Shown piece by piece: positions 46,914 through 54,797 of a DNA stretch of 64,000 nt. The notes beneath the pieces are model-generated. The model was given only the letters and a program-made list of their open reading frames with translations, made no database searches and was not told where the DNA came from. The first letter of the stretch is position 1. Each line of letters opens with the position of its first letter. The translations under genes and the position numbers were made by a program. Source of the stretch: Streptomyces mobaraensis (lineage in GTDB: Bacteria > Actinomycetota > Actinomycetes > Streptomycetales > Streptomycetaceae); assembly GCF_020099395.1 (NCBI RefSeq), contig NZ_CP083590.1, forward strand, positions 2,976,001-3,040,000, written 5' to 3'.

Positions 46914-48031
46914 ACCCCCGGGCGCGGAGCCGGCCGGCCTGGGTGCCGCTCGTCGCGCCCGTGGCGCTGGCCGTCGCCGACGCCCTCCTGGTCAACGGCG
47001 TGACGCCGGGGGCCGCCCTGCTGCTCTCCCTGGCGGCCGCCGTGGCGCTGCTGTGGCGGCGGCGCTTCCCCGTGACGGTCTTCCTCGCCGTTCTGCCGGG
47101 CTTCTACATCGGCTACATCTGGTTCGCGCCGCTGATCGCGCTCTACACGGTGGCGGCCGTGCGCCGGCCCGACCGGCGGCTGCTGGGCGTCACCGGCCTG
47201 CTCTTCGCCGTCGTCCACTTCCTCCCCTACCCCGTCTCCGACCTGCCGGTGGGCAACCCGCGCGGGCTGGCGCTGGACGCGATCAACGCGGTCGTCATCG
47301 CGGCGGCGCCGATCGCGCTGGGGCTGCTCTCCCGGACCCGCCGCGAACTGGCCGCCCGACTGGACGAACTGACCCGCAGCCGGGCCCGCGAGGACCGGCT
47401 CCTCGCCGACCGGGTCCTCGCGACCGAACGCGCCCGGCTCGCCCGCGAGATGCACGACGTCGTCGCCCACCAGGTGAGCCTGATCAGTCTTCAGGCGGGC
47501 GCGGTGCAGGTCAGCACGGCCGACACCCGGGCCCGCGCCGGGGCGCGGACCATCCGCGAGCTGTCGGTGCGCACGCTGGACGAACTGCGGCACATGGTCG
47601 GCATCCTGCGGGCGGCGGGCGCGGACACCGAGGAGCTGACACCGCAGCCGAAGCTCGCGGACCTGCTGCGGCTGATCGAACTGAGCGCGCTCGACGTCAC
47701 GTACGAGGCCGCGTACGACCCCGCCGCCGAACGCTCGGAGGCGGTCGAACGGGCCGCCTTCCGCACCGTGCAGGAGGCGCTGACGAACGTGCGCAAACAC
47801 GCGCCCGGGGCGAAGGTACGGGTGCGGGTGGACGAGCCGGACGGCGGGCTGCGCGTCGAGGTCCGCAACGGGCCGGCCGACTCGGCCGTCCCGGCACCCG
47901 GGCTGCCCGGCGGCGGCCACGGCCTGGTGGGGCTGCGGGAGCGCGCGCAGAGTCTCGGCGGCACGCTGGAGGCGGCGCCGACGGAGGACGACGGGTTCGT
48001 GGTGCGGGCGCGCTTTCCGCGCGGGGGATGA
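46910..48031 (+). CDS. Sensor histidine kinase, NarL-partner type
   Basis: A 373-residue kinase. Four to five membrane helices (VPLVAPVALAVADALLV, TPGAALLLSLAAAVALLW, VTVFLAVLPGFYIGYIWF, LLGVTGLLFAVVHFLP, INAVVIAAAPIALGLL) precede a HisKA_3 domain with His182 in EMHDVVAHQVSL, and an HATPase domain with TVQEALTNVRKHAP (N box) and GHGLVGLRERAQSLGG. The signal is not visible. Its GTG overlaps the regulator stop. The end of the gene runs into a stretch of degenerate repeats of itself. Confidence 0.9.
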   Translation: MNPRARSRPAWVPLVAPVALAVADALLVNGVTPGAALLLSLAAAVALLWRRRFPVTVFLAVLPGFYIGYIWFAPLIALYTVAAVRRPDRRLLGVTGLLFAVVHFLPYPVSDLPVGNPRGLALDAINAVVIAAAPIALGLLSRTRRELAARLDELTRSRAREDRLLADRVLATERARLAREMHDVVAHQVSLISLQAGAVQVSTADTRARAGARTIRELSVRTLDELRHMVGILRAAGADTEELTPQPKLADLLRLIELSALDVTYEAAYDPAAERSEAVERAAFRTVQEALTNVRKHAPGAKVRVRVDEPDGGLRVEVRNGPADSAVPAPGLPGGGHGLVGLRERAQSLGGTLEAAPTEDDGFVVRARFPRGG

Positions 48032-48260
48032 GCGTGCGGCTTCCGCGCGGGGGTGGCCGGGTGTTGTACGGGCGGGGGTGAGCGTGTGCTTTACGGCGGC
48101 GGGCTTCCCGGCCGGAGGTGACCGCGTGCTGACCGGCGGCGTGCTTCCCGGACGGTGGTGACCGTGTGCTTTTCCGCGCGGAAGGTGACCGTGGGGCGCC
48201 GGACGGCGTCAGTGTGCGGCGTTCGGTGCCGGTGTGCGCGCTTTCGGTACCGGTGTGCGC
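48004..48260. repeat. Decaying tandem repeats of the kinase gene 3' end
   Basis: Units based on gtgaccgtgtgctttccgcg-like sequence (variants with ttccgcgcggggg and gcttcccggacgg) repeat five or six times after the kinase stop with drift between copies. They look like tandem copies of the last bases of the gene that are now decaying. Confidence 0.6.
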
Positions 48261-48337
48261 ACCTTCGGGCATGTCGACGGCCCCCGGCGCCGTGCGGCGC
48301 GGGGTGGTCGTCCGGCCGTTTCCGCGGCCGGGCCGGT
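48032..48337. other. Intergenic region between kinase and STAS genes
   Basis: Convergent genes flank it. The first part holds the decaying repeats; the rest has alternating gtgtgcgc words and a run ending in gtcggccccggcgcc-like GC sequence. No gene or clear hairpin terminator was supported. Confidence 0.5.
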
Positions 48338-48709
48338 TCAGGCCGAGAGGGGGTCGGTCTCGGCGGTGGCGCTCGCCAGGTCCGGGTAGACCTCGAAGAG
48401 GCGCCGTACGCCGAGCGCGGCGAGCACCCTGTTGACGTGCGATCCGTCGACCGCCCCCTGGGCGGGCAGGATCAGCCGCAGCCGTCCTTGGCAGGAGCGC
48501 ATCAGACGCCGGGCGGCGATGAGCACACCGACCCCGCTGGAGTCGCAGAACCGCACCTCGCCGAGGTCGAGCACCAGACTCCGCCGCCCCTCCGCCACCG
48601 CGTCGTGCACGCGCTGCCGGACCGCCGGGGAGGTCACCAGATCCATCTCGCCGCTGACCTGGAGCACGGCCCAGTTCCCCTGCTCGCGCTCCCACACCTT
48701 CAACGTCAC
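48338..48709 (-). CDS. STAS-domain anti-sigma factor antagonist
   Basis: A 123-residue anti-anti-sigma protein of the SpoIIAA/BldG type. After a strand start (VTLKVWEREQGNWAVLQVSGEMDLVTSP) the phosphorylatable serines are at 57-58 in VRFCDSSGVGVLIAARR. Such proteins free a sigma factor when dephosphorylated. The GTG at 48709 with GGAAGGG upstream was chosen; a longer frame to the ATG at 48871 has weaker third-position GC. The kinase and sigma partners are not obvious here; the ECF gene next door belongs to another system. Confidence 0.85.
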   Translation of the reverse strand: MTLKVWEREQGNWAVLQVSGEMDLVTSPAVRQRVHDAVAEGRRSLVLDLGEVRFCDSSGVGVLIAARRLMRSCQGRLRLILPAQGAVDGSHVNRVLAALGVRRLFEVYPDLASATAETDPLSA

Positions 48710-49240
48710 GCGTTCGAGCCCTTCCACTCGGTCCGCCGGCTGTTCGCGCTTCCCGGCGCAATTCCGGACTGAGCCCTTCCGCGGTGTGGCCGCCGTCCCC
48801 TGCCCTCCGCGACGGTCGTACGACCCTCGGGGATCCGGCAGCCGGATCCGCCGCGAATTGCCGTCTGGCATAAACCACCGCCCTGACCCTATGCCCAGCC
48901 CGGACCCTTCCTCCCCCCGGATCCGGTCACACCCGCATAACACATCGGCACATTCGAGCATGTCCGGTCAAACACCGATCGCTTGACGGTCGGCCGACGG
49001 ACTGCCACCGTCCCACGCGCCACCTGCGAAGACGAGCCGGACCGCCCCGGCACCCCGCGCCGGCGGCCGGCCGGCATCCCGGCTCCGTCAAGCCCTACCA
49101 CCCGTGGCGGCCCCGTGCCCGGGCTTCCCTGATCTTCCCCGGAGTTACCCGGATTTCCGTCCGAACGAGCGCCCGTTGTCGGACCCTCCCGTTACATTGC
49201 GAAGTGCAGGCGTCGTGACGACGCACGGGAGGAGGGGCGG
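48710..49240. other. Intergenic region between STAS and ECF sigma genes
   Basis: Promoters of the STAS and ECF genes lie here. TTGTCGGAC (49176-49184), eight bases and TACATT (49193-49198) partly match the DNA-damage promoter pattern. cgtcgtgacgacg at about 49210-49222 is a palindrome. No gene was supported. Confidence 0.5.
49176..49198 (+). promoter_or_regulatory. Partial RecA-NDp-like promoter of the ECF gene
   Basis: TTGTCGGAC-N8-TACATT: the TTGTCR and TAnnnT parts match at the right spacing, but the GTG of the consensus is GAC. A weak candidate. Confidence 0.3.
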
Positions 49241-49834
49241 ATGACGACGGACGCACCACCACGGTGGGACCGGAGGATGCAGCAGCGGCTCGCGCACGGC
49301 GAAGCGGCCGCGCTCGGCGAGCTGTACGACCGTTTCGCCTCTCTGGTGCACGGCCTCGCCCACCGCGTCCTCGGCGACGAGGCCGGCGCCGACCGGGTCA
49401 CGCGCGACGTCTTCGGCCACGTCTGGGAGCACCCCGGCGAGTGGGACCCCCGGCAGGGCCCGCTGCGCTCCTGGCTCGCCGACCTCACCCACCGGCAGGC
49501 CGTCGCCCGGCTGCGCCGGTCGGAGAGCGACGGCCCCGGCGGCCCGGCCACCCCCGAGGAGATCGACGAACGCGTCCGCGCGGCCTCCGTCGCCGCCCGC
49601 GCCGACTACATCGTCGGTTCCATGCCCGCGCCCCTGCGCGAGGCCCTCGACCTCGCCTACACCCGCCGCCTCGACTACCGCCGGGCCGCCGCCGGCCTGG
49701 GCGTCACCGAGGACGAGGCGCGCCGCCGGCTGCGCCTGGGGCTCCAGTTGCTCTCCACCGCCCACGGCCCCCGCCACCCGGGCCACCGCGCGGCCGGCCC
49801 GCCGCCACCCTCCGCCGGCGGAGACCCACGATGA
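49241..49834 (+). CDS. ECF-type RNA polymerase sigma factor
   Basis: A 197-residue small sigma factor. Region 2 is GELYDRFASLVHGLAHRVLG with the following RVTRDVFGHVWEHP; region 4 (IVGSMPAPLREALDLAYTRRLDYRRAAAGLGV) is recognisable. The start ATG has GGAGGAGGGG just upstream. The stop overlaps the ATG of the zinc-finger anti-sigma gene (ATGA), the usual pair arrangement. Its targets are not known. Confidence 0.85.
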   Translation: MTTDAPPRWDRRMQQRLAHGEAAALGELYDRFASLVHGLAHRVLGDEAGADRVTRDVFGHVWEHPGEWDPRQGPLRSWLADLTHRQAVARLRRSESDGPGGPATPEEIDERVRAASVAARADYIVGSMPAPLREALDLAYTRRLDYRRAAAGLGVTEDEARRRLRLGLQLLSTAHGPRHPGHRAAGPPPPSAGGDPR

Positions 49835-51081
49835 CCGCACACCCGCTCCAGCCGTCCCGGCCGCACCCCGCGCTCACCTCGCTGCTCGGCGCCTGGGCGC
49901 TGGCCGCCTGCTCCCCCGACGAGACCGCGGCCGTCGAGGAGCACCTGACCGACTGCGCCTCCTGCGCCGAGGAGGCCGTCCGGCTGCGGGACGCGGTCGC
50001 CTTACTCCACCCCGAGGACAGCCTCGACCTCGATCCGTCCCTGCGCTCCCGGGTGCTCGCGCACTGCCTCGGCCGCCGCCCGGCCCGCATCCCGGTGCCC
50101 GGCTGGGCCGCGCCTTACGAGGCGGAGACGGCCCGCCTCGACGCCCTGCTGCGGGACATCGGCGAGCAGGACTGGCGGGCGCCGGTGCGGCTCGCCTGGT
50201 TCGACGGGCGCCGGCCCGCCGAACGGGAGGTCAGCGTGGCCGCAGTGATCAGCCACCTCACGGCGGTGGACGGCCTCGTCGCCGGCTCGCTGGGCCTGCC
50301 CGACCCGGTGCCGGCGCCGGCCGCCGCGGTGGCCGTCCTGTCCGGCGGCGGAGCGGCGACGGCGCCCGCGGGCCGCGTGCCGGTGTCGCCCGACGGACGC
50401 ACCGAGGCCCTGTGGACGGCCGAGGAGGGCCGGCCCTCGGGCAGCGCCCACGCGGCCTGGCGCGACCAGAGCCGCGCCCTGATAAGGAGCGCGTCCTTCG
50501 CCGCCGGGAGCGCCGGGAGCGCCGGGAGCGCTGGGAACGGCGGGAACGCCGGGAGCGGCGAGACCGCTGGGAACGCCGAGGCCACGGCCGCCACGAGCGT
50601 CGAGTACGGCCCGTTCAGCCTCCCCCTGCGCGACGCCTTCCTCGACCGCGCCTTCGAGTGCTGGGTGCACGCGGAGGACGTCGCCGACGCGGTCGCGTAC
50701 CCGTACGAGCCGCCGGCGCCGTCCCATCTGCACCGCATGATCGACCTGGCGGCCCGGATGCTGCCGGGCGCGATCGCCGGCCGCCGACGGGCCGGGCTGG
50801 CCCCGCCGGCGCACATGCTGACCACCGCCGGCGCGCCGGGACGCGCGCTGCACCTGGAGGTGGAGGGCAGCGGCGGCGGCCACTGGTACATCGCCCTGGA
50901 CTCCCCCACCGCCCACGTCTCCCCGGGGACGGAAGTGGCCCATGTGGCGCTCGACGGGCTGGAGTTCTGCCGGCTCGCCGCCGGGCGGGTCGAGCCGCAG
51001 GAGGCCGCGGCCGGACAGGACGGGGACCCGGAGGCCATCCGGGACGTCCTCTTCGCCACGGCCTCGCTGTCACGGCTGTAG
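49831..51081 (+). CDS. Zinc-finger anti-sigma factor fused to a maleylpyruvate isomerase/DinB-like domain
   Basis: A 416-residue protein coupled to the ECF sigma gene. Its N-terminus has the ZAS motif HxxxCxxC at H38, C42, C45 (EEHLTDCASC), which binds zinc and senses redox in this family. The rest is a mycothiol-dependent isomerase / DinB-like domain (AAVISHLTAVDGLVAG, FLDRAFECWVHAEDVADAV). A Gly-Ser-Ala repeat loop (50501-50580) sits between them. The mycothiol link suggests oxidative or thiol stress, but this is inference. No membrane segment. Confidence 0.85.
   Translation: MTAHPLQPSRPHPALTSLLGAWALAACSPDETAAVEEHLTDCASCAEEAVRLRDAVALLHPEDSLDLDPSLRSRVLAHCLGRRPARIPVPGWAAPYEAETARLDALLRDIGEQDWRAPVRLAWFDGRRPAEREVSVAAVISHLTAVDGLVAGSLGLPDPVPAPAAAVAVLSGGGAATAPAGRVPVSPDGRTEALWTAEEGRPSGSAHAAWRDQSRALIRSASFAAGSAGSAGSAGNGGNAGSGETAGNAEATAATSVEYGPFSLPLRDAFLDRAFECWVHAEDVADAVAYPYEPPAPSHLHRMIDLAARMLPGAIAGRRRAGLAPPAHMLTTAGAPGRALHLEVEGSGGGHWYIALDSPTAHVSPGTEVAHVALDGLEFCRLAAGRVEPQEAAAGQDGDPEAIRDVLFATASLSRL
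50501..50580. repeat. 9-bp tandem repeat in anti-sigma gene
   Basis: gccgggagc-type units repeat about eight times and code for GSA/GNA, a flexible linker between two domains of the fused anti-sigma protein. Confidence 0.75.
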
Positions 51082-51123
51082 GCGGCGTCACGGCTGTAGG
51101 CGGCGTCACGGCTGTAGGCGGCG
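51070..51123. repeat. Three perfect 18-bp tandem copies at the end of the anti-sigma gene
   Basis: tcacggctgtaggcggcg repeats exactly at 51070, 51088 and 51106. The first copy spans the stop codon (tag, 51079-51081), so each later copy repeats the gene's own end. Confidence 0.8.
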
Positions 51124-51160
51124 GGAGCGAGGGAAGGGGGCACAGGGGGGGGCACGACCG

Positions 51161-51188
51161 CCGGGCCCGCGAACGCGGGCGGGCCCGG
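51161..51188 (-). terminator. GC-rich hairpin downstream of purU
   Basis: ccgggcccgc (51161-51170) pairs with gcggg and gggcccgg (51175-51188) with a small bulge. It lies just after the purU stop. Confidence 0.55.
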
Positions 51189-51212
51189 AGCGGCCGCGAG
51201 ACGGCCTTGCGC

Positions 51213-52103
51213 TTACGCGAAGACGACCGTGCGGCGGCCGTTCAGCAGCACGCGGTGCTCGCTGTGCCACTTCACCGCGCGGGCCAGGGCCTGGCACTCC
51301 ACGTCCCGGCCGATGGCGACCAGCTGCTCGGGGGTCACCTCGTGGCCGACCCGCTCGACCTCCTGCTCGATGATCGGGCCCTCGTCGAGGTCGGCGGTGA
51401 CGTAGTGCGCGGTGGCACCGATCAGCTTCACACCGCGGGCGTGCGCCTGGTGGTACGGCTTCGCGCCCTTGAAGCTCGGCAGGAAGGAGTGGTGGATGTT
51501 GATGATCCGGCCCGACAGCTCCTTGCAGAGGCTGTCGGAGAGCACCTGCATATAGCGGGCCAGCACGACGAGTTCGACCTTCTCGTCGCGGACGAGCTCC
51601 AGCAGCCGCGCCTCGGCCTCCTGCTTGGTGTCCTTCGTCACCGGGATGTGGTGGAAGGGGATGCCGTAGGAGCCGACGAGCTCGGCGAAGTCGGTGTGGT
51701 TGGAGACGACCGCCGCGATCTCCACCGGCAGGGCGCCGATCCGGGAGCGGAAGAGCAGGTCGTTGAGGCAGTGCCCGAACTTGGACACCATCAGGATGAT
51801 GCGCATCTTCTCGTCGGCGCGGTGGATCTGCCAGTCCATGTGGAACGCGTCGCCGATGGCGGCGAAGCTGGCCCGCAGCTTCTCCAGCGTCACCGGGGCC
51901 TCGGCGCCGAAGTGCACCCGCATGAAGAACAGCCCGGTGTCGTGGTCGCCGAACTGCTGGCTGTCCTCGATGTTGCAACCGGTCATGAAGAGGTAGCTGG
52001 ACACCGCGTGGACGATGCCCTGCTTGTCCGGGCAGGAGAGGGTGAGGACGTACTGGTCGGGCTGTGCGGTCCGCGCGGGCGGCGCCGGCTGCGAGGCGTT
52101 CAT
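51213..52103 (-). CDS. purU: Formyltetrahydrofolate deformylase
   Basis: PurU hydrolyses 10-formyl-THF to formate and THF and balances one-carbon pools. The 296-residue product has an N-terminal ACT-type domain (YVLTLSCPDKQGIVHAVSSY, 18-95) and a C-terminal formyltransferase fold: NIHHSFLPSFKGAKPY carries the Asn-His-type residues and YVTADLDEGPIIEQ the Asp. The ATG at 52103 was chosen; a -10-like word lies just before, and ATG at 52121 is alternative. It stands apart from the purN-purH operon. Confidence 0.95.
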   Translation of the reverse strand: MNASQPAPPARTAQPDQYVLTLSCPDKQGIVHAVSSYLFMTGCNIEDSQQFGDHDTGLFFMRVHFGAEAPVTLEKLRASFAAIGDAFHMDWQIHRADEKMRIILMVSKFGHCLNDLLFRSRIGALPVEIAAVVSNHTDFAELVGSYGIPFHHIPVTKDTKQEAEARLLELVRDEKVELVVLARYMQVLSDSLCKELSGRIINIHHSFLPSFKGAKPYHQAHARGVKLIGATAHYVTADLDEGPIIEQEVERVGHEVTPEQLVAIGRDVECQALARAVKWHSEHRVLLNGRRTVVFA

Positions 52104-52289
52104 AGCCCAATAGCGTCGCATATCCGCGGGGCTCCGCCGGACCACCCGGTTCCGCGGGGCCGGGGCGGGGGCGGGAGCGCGGCCGGGCGGAGGGCCGGGG
52201 CGGGGAGCCCCGGCGCGTACGGCCCCGTCCTGTCGGGGCCCGTGGCGCCGTCCGGCCCCGCGGGCCCCGCCGGCCCGTCCTCGCCCGGG

Positions 52290-52733
52290 TCAGACCTTCG
52301 TCAGGACGGCCAGGACGGGCAGGGAGCGCGGCGGTACGTCCGGGTCGTCCCCGTCCCCCGCCGCCAGCCGGACGTGCGCCTCGCGGGCCGCCCGGACGGC
52401 CTCGGGCCAGCCGTGGTGCTCCAGATAGGCCGAGACCGGCGCGTCGGCGCCGACCTGGTGCATGATCCGCAGCACGCGCAGCACCGCCACGTCCACCAGG
52501 GCGGCCTCGCCCGAGTCGCGGAACACCGTTCCGACGTATTTCTCAGCCGACCAGTTGTCCAGCCAGGTGTCCTCGACCAGGCGGTAGACGGCGTCGGTCA
52601 CGTCTCCGTACCCTTCACGCCCGGTCAGCCAGCATTCCTGCTGGAAGGCCGGGTCCGAGAGCATGTGCAGCGCCGAGCGGACGTTCGCCCGCCAGCGCCA
52701 CCATGGCATGTCATTGAGCGGCATGCCGTCCAT
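52290..52733 (-). CDS. Conserved hypothetical soluble protein, 147 aa
   Basis: A 147-residue protein, MDGMPLNDMPWWRWRANVRSA at the start, with PAFQQECWLTGREGYGDVTDAVYRLVEDTWLD and later QVGADAPVSAYLEHHGW. Largely alpha-helical with many Trp and acidic residues; no signal peptide or membrane segment. I do not recognise a named family. The ATG at 52733 was used; ATG at 52724 is possible. Beyond being beside purU there is no clue to its role. Confidence 0.7.
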   Translation of the reverse strand: MDGMPLNDMPWWRWRANVRSALHMLSDPAFQQECWLTGREGYGDVTDAVYRLVEDTWLDNWSAEKYVGTVFRDSGEAALVDVAVLRVLRIMHQVGADAPVSAYLEHHGWPEAVRAAREAHVRLAAGDGDDPDVPPRSLPVLAVLTKV

Positions 52734-52836
52734 GGTGGTCGAGCGGCGGCCGCGACGGGAAGACTTCTCCGAACCTTGCACAGCGATCGATCGTACGTTC
52801 CCGCCCCGGCATCGCGTCCACGGGTGCCGGACGGCG

Positions 52837-54492
52837 TCAGAGCTGCGTCCACTGCCGCTGCGGCAGCCCGTACTTCTTCGCGATCGGATTCCACAGGTCG
52901 GCCGCCCGCTTCTTGGCGGCCGTCGCCTCACCGCTGGCCCGGTCGCCGGCGAGGGCCTCCTTGCTGGGACGGGCGTGACCCTTGTGGCAGCCGTGTTTGC
53001 CGCCGACCTGATCGGCCCAGGCCGCGTAGTGGGCGTCGGCGGACGCGGACGACTGCCACGCCTTGGTGAGCTGCGCGGTGAGGTCGCCGTGGCCGGGCAG
53101 TTTGTCCACGGGGGTCTTTCGCAGCCGGTCGACCAGGCCGTTCCGGTCCTTCGCGGCGTCGCGGAGGTCACCGGCCGACTTGCCGAGGTCCTTGCAGTTC
53201 CTGGTGGCGTCCACGGCCTGGATGACCGTGCCCCGGCTGCTGCCGCTGTCCTGGAGCAGCGCGTCCAGCGCCTTGGCCTGGCCCTCTCCCGGGTCTTTCG
53301 GCTTGGGCTTCTTGCTCGGGGTGCCGTCCGGGGTGGCCGGGGCGCTCGGTTCCGTCGTGACGGAGGCGGCCTTCTGAGGCTCCTGCCCCTTGTCCTTGTC
53401 GTCACCTCCGCCCCAGAAGAACGCGCCCGCGGCGAGGCCCGCGACGGCGCAGCCGGCCACGACGCCGCCGATCACGGCGACGCTCCGGCCCCGGCCCGAG
53501 CGGGCCGGCTTCGCCGGGGCGGGCGGTGGCGGCGCGTAGCCGGCGGCCGGAGCGGCGGCCCCGGGCAGCGGGGGGCCGGGGATACGCGGACCGGCGGGGC
53601 CGGGCGGTGTCGCCGGGCCGGCGCCCGTGGGACCGGGGCCGGGCCGTGCGGGCGCCTCACGGAAGGAGGCGGCCGACTGGCGGAAGAGGGTGTCGAACTC
53701 GGCGGGCGGGGCGCTGCGGTCGCCGGTGGGCGGGGCGGGGGCGCCTGCGGGTGCCCCGGCTGCTGCCGTGCCTGCCGTGCCTGGCGTGCTGGCCGTGCCG
53801 GCTGCTCCGGGAGTGACCGGCGGGAGGTACTGCGTGGCGGCCGCCGGGTCACCGGGAGCGGCGGTGTGCCCCGTGGCCCCCTGGACGGGCGGCAGGAACT
53901 GCGTGGCAGCCGACGCCGCGTCGGGGCCGACCCCGGCGGGGCCGCCCGGCACCGGCGGAAGGTACTGGGTGGCCGCTTCCCCGGCGGGCGAACCGGCGGG
54001 AGACGGGCCGGGCACCGGCGGGAGGTACTGGGTGGCGGCCTCCCCGGCGGGCGAACCGGCGGTCGGGGTTCCGCCCGGGATCGGCGGGAGGTACTGCGTG
54101 GCGGCGGAGTCCGAAGCAGCTCCTGGGGAGGAGGTGGCAGGAGTGACCGGAGGCAGGTAGCGCGTCGCCTCCCCGTCGCCGTGCGGCGCGGGGGCCGACG
54201 GCTCCTGGAACGGCGGGAAGTACTGCGTGGCCGGCTCGCCCTCGGCACCGCCCGCGCCCACGCCCGCGACGGGCGGCAGGTACTCGGGCGCCGGGGCGCG
54301 GCCCGGCAGGGGCGGTACTGGGTCGAAGGCGCGCGCCGCCGGGCCCAGTCCCTGCGGGGGCACCGGCGCGCCGGGTATTCGGGGCGCCGTGCCGGCGCCG
54401 GGCGGAGGCATCTCGGGTGGCAGCGGCGTCCGTCGCCCGTCCGGCGGGGTCGCAGGGAATTGCGGCTCGTTTCCCTGTCCGCTCTGCGTCAC
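52837..54492 (-). CDS. Membrane-anchored protein with ATQYLPPV repeats
   Basis: A 551-residue protein. The N-terminal 300 residues are Pro/Ala/Gly-rich and hold about eight copies of ATQYLPPV/ATRYLPPV separated by 15-25 residues. A membrane segment (SVAVIGGVVAGCAVAGLAAGAFFWGG, about 345-370) and a C-terminal outer helical domain follow (NCKDLGKSAGDLRDAAKDRNG, HGDLTAQLTKAWQSSASADA). Repeated TQ-type sites could be docking or phosphorylation sites; there are two Ser/Thr kinases in the window. No catalytic motif was seen. Close relatives of this layout exist in streptomycetes, function unknown. Confidence 0.75.
   Translation of the reverse strand: MTQSGQGNEPQFPATPPDGRRTPLPPEMPPPGAGTAPRIPGAPVPPQGLGPAARAFDPVPPLPGRAPAPEYLPPVAGVGAGGAEGEPATQYFPPFQEPSAPAPHGDGEATRYLPPVTPATSSPGAASDSAATQYLPPIPGGTPTAGSPAGEAATQYLPPVPGPSPAGSPAGEAATQYLPPVPGGPAGVGPDAASAATQFLPPVQGATGHTAAPGDPAAATQYLPPVTPGAAGTASTPGTAGTAAAGAPAGAPAPPTGDRSAPPAEFDTLFRQSAASFREAPARPGPGPTGAGPATPPGPAGPRIPGPPLPGAAAPAAGYAPPPPAPAKPARSGRGRSVAVIGGVVAGCAVAGLAAGAFFWGGGDDKDKGQEPQKAASVTTEPSAPATPDGTPSKKPKPKDPGEGQAKALDALLQDSGSSRGTVIQAVDATRNCKDLGKSAGDLRDAAKDRNGLVDRLRKTPVDKLPGHGDLTAQLTKAWQSSASADAHYAAWADQVGGKHGCHKGHARPSKEALAGDRASGEATAAKKRAADLWNPIAKKYGLPQRQWTQL
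53816..54300. repeat. ATQYLPPV-coding repeat
   Basis: On the minus strand gcggcgtagcagtacctcccg-like units recur at variable spacing, each coding ATQYLPP(V/I). Spacing is irregular, so the repeats are conserved as short protein motifs rather than as DNA. Confidence 0.75.
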
Positions 54493-54564
54493 CGGGACTC
54501 CTCATGCTGTACGGGTACGGAACGGCGGCTCACGCTACCCGGTGACTTGGCGGCAGGCCACGTG

Positions 54565-54797
54565 TGCAGTGGGGAGGGGAGGGGGGATGCCCCGGCCCCG
54601 CCCTTTCTCCGCTTCTTGCGGGGGCCAACCCCCGCACCCCCGCAGCGCGCTGCGCGCGCTGTCCTCAAACGCCGGACGGGCTGATATTCAGCCCGTTGGG
54701 GGTACCCCCTCTGGGGGAGTTTGAGGACAAAGGGGGTCTGGGGCGCATCCCCAGGAAGTGGCGAAGGGGTGGGACCGGGGCCCCACCCCTCCCCCCC
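54565..54797. repeat. Dispersed Streptomyces intergenic repeat, copy 2, inverted pair
   Basis: gatgccccggccccgccc at the left and ggaccggggccccaccc at the right are inverted, as are gtcctcaaac (54661) and gtttgaggac (54724). Palindromes cgggctgatattcagcccg and gggggtaccccc sit in the middle, so the RNA can fold as one long structure. The same words occur at 45075-45178. It separates convergent-free minus-strand genes. Confidence 0.65.
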
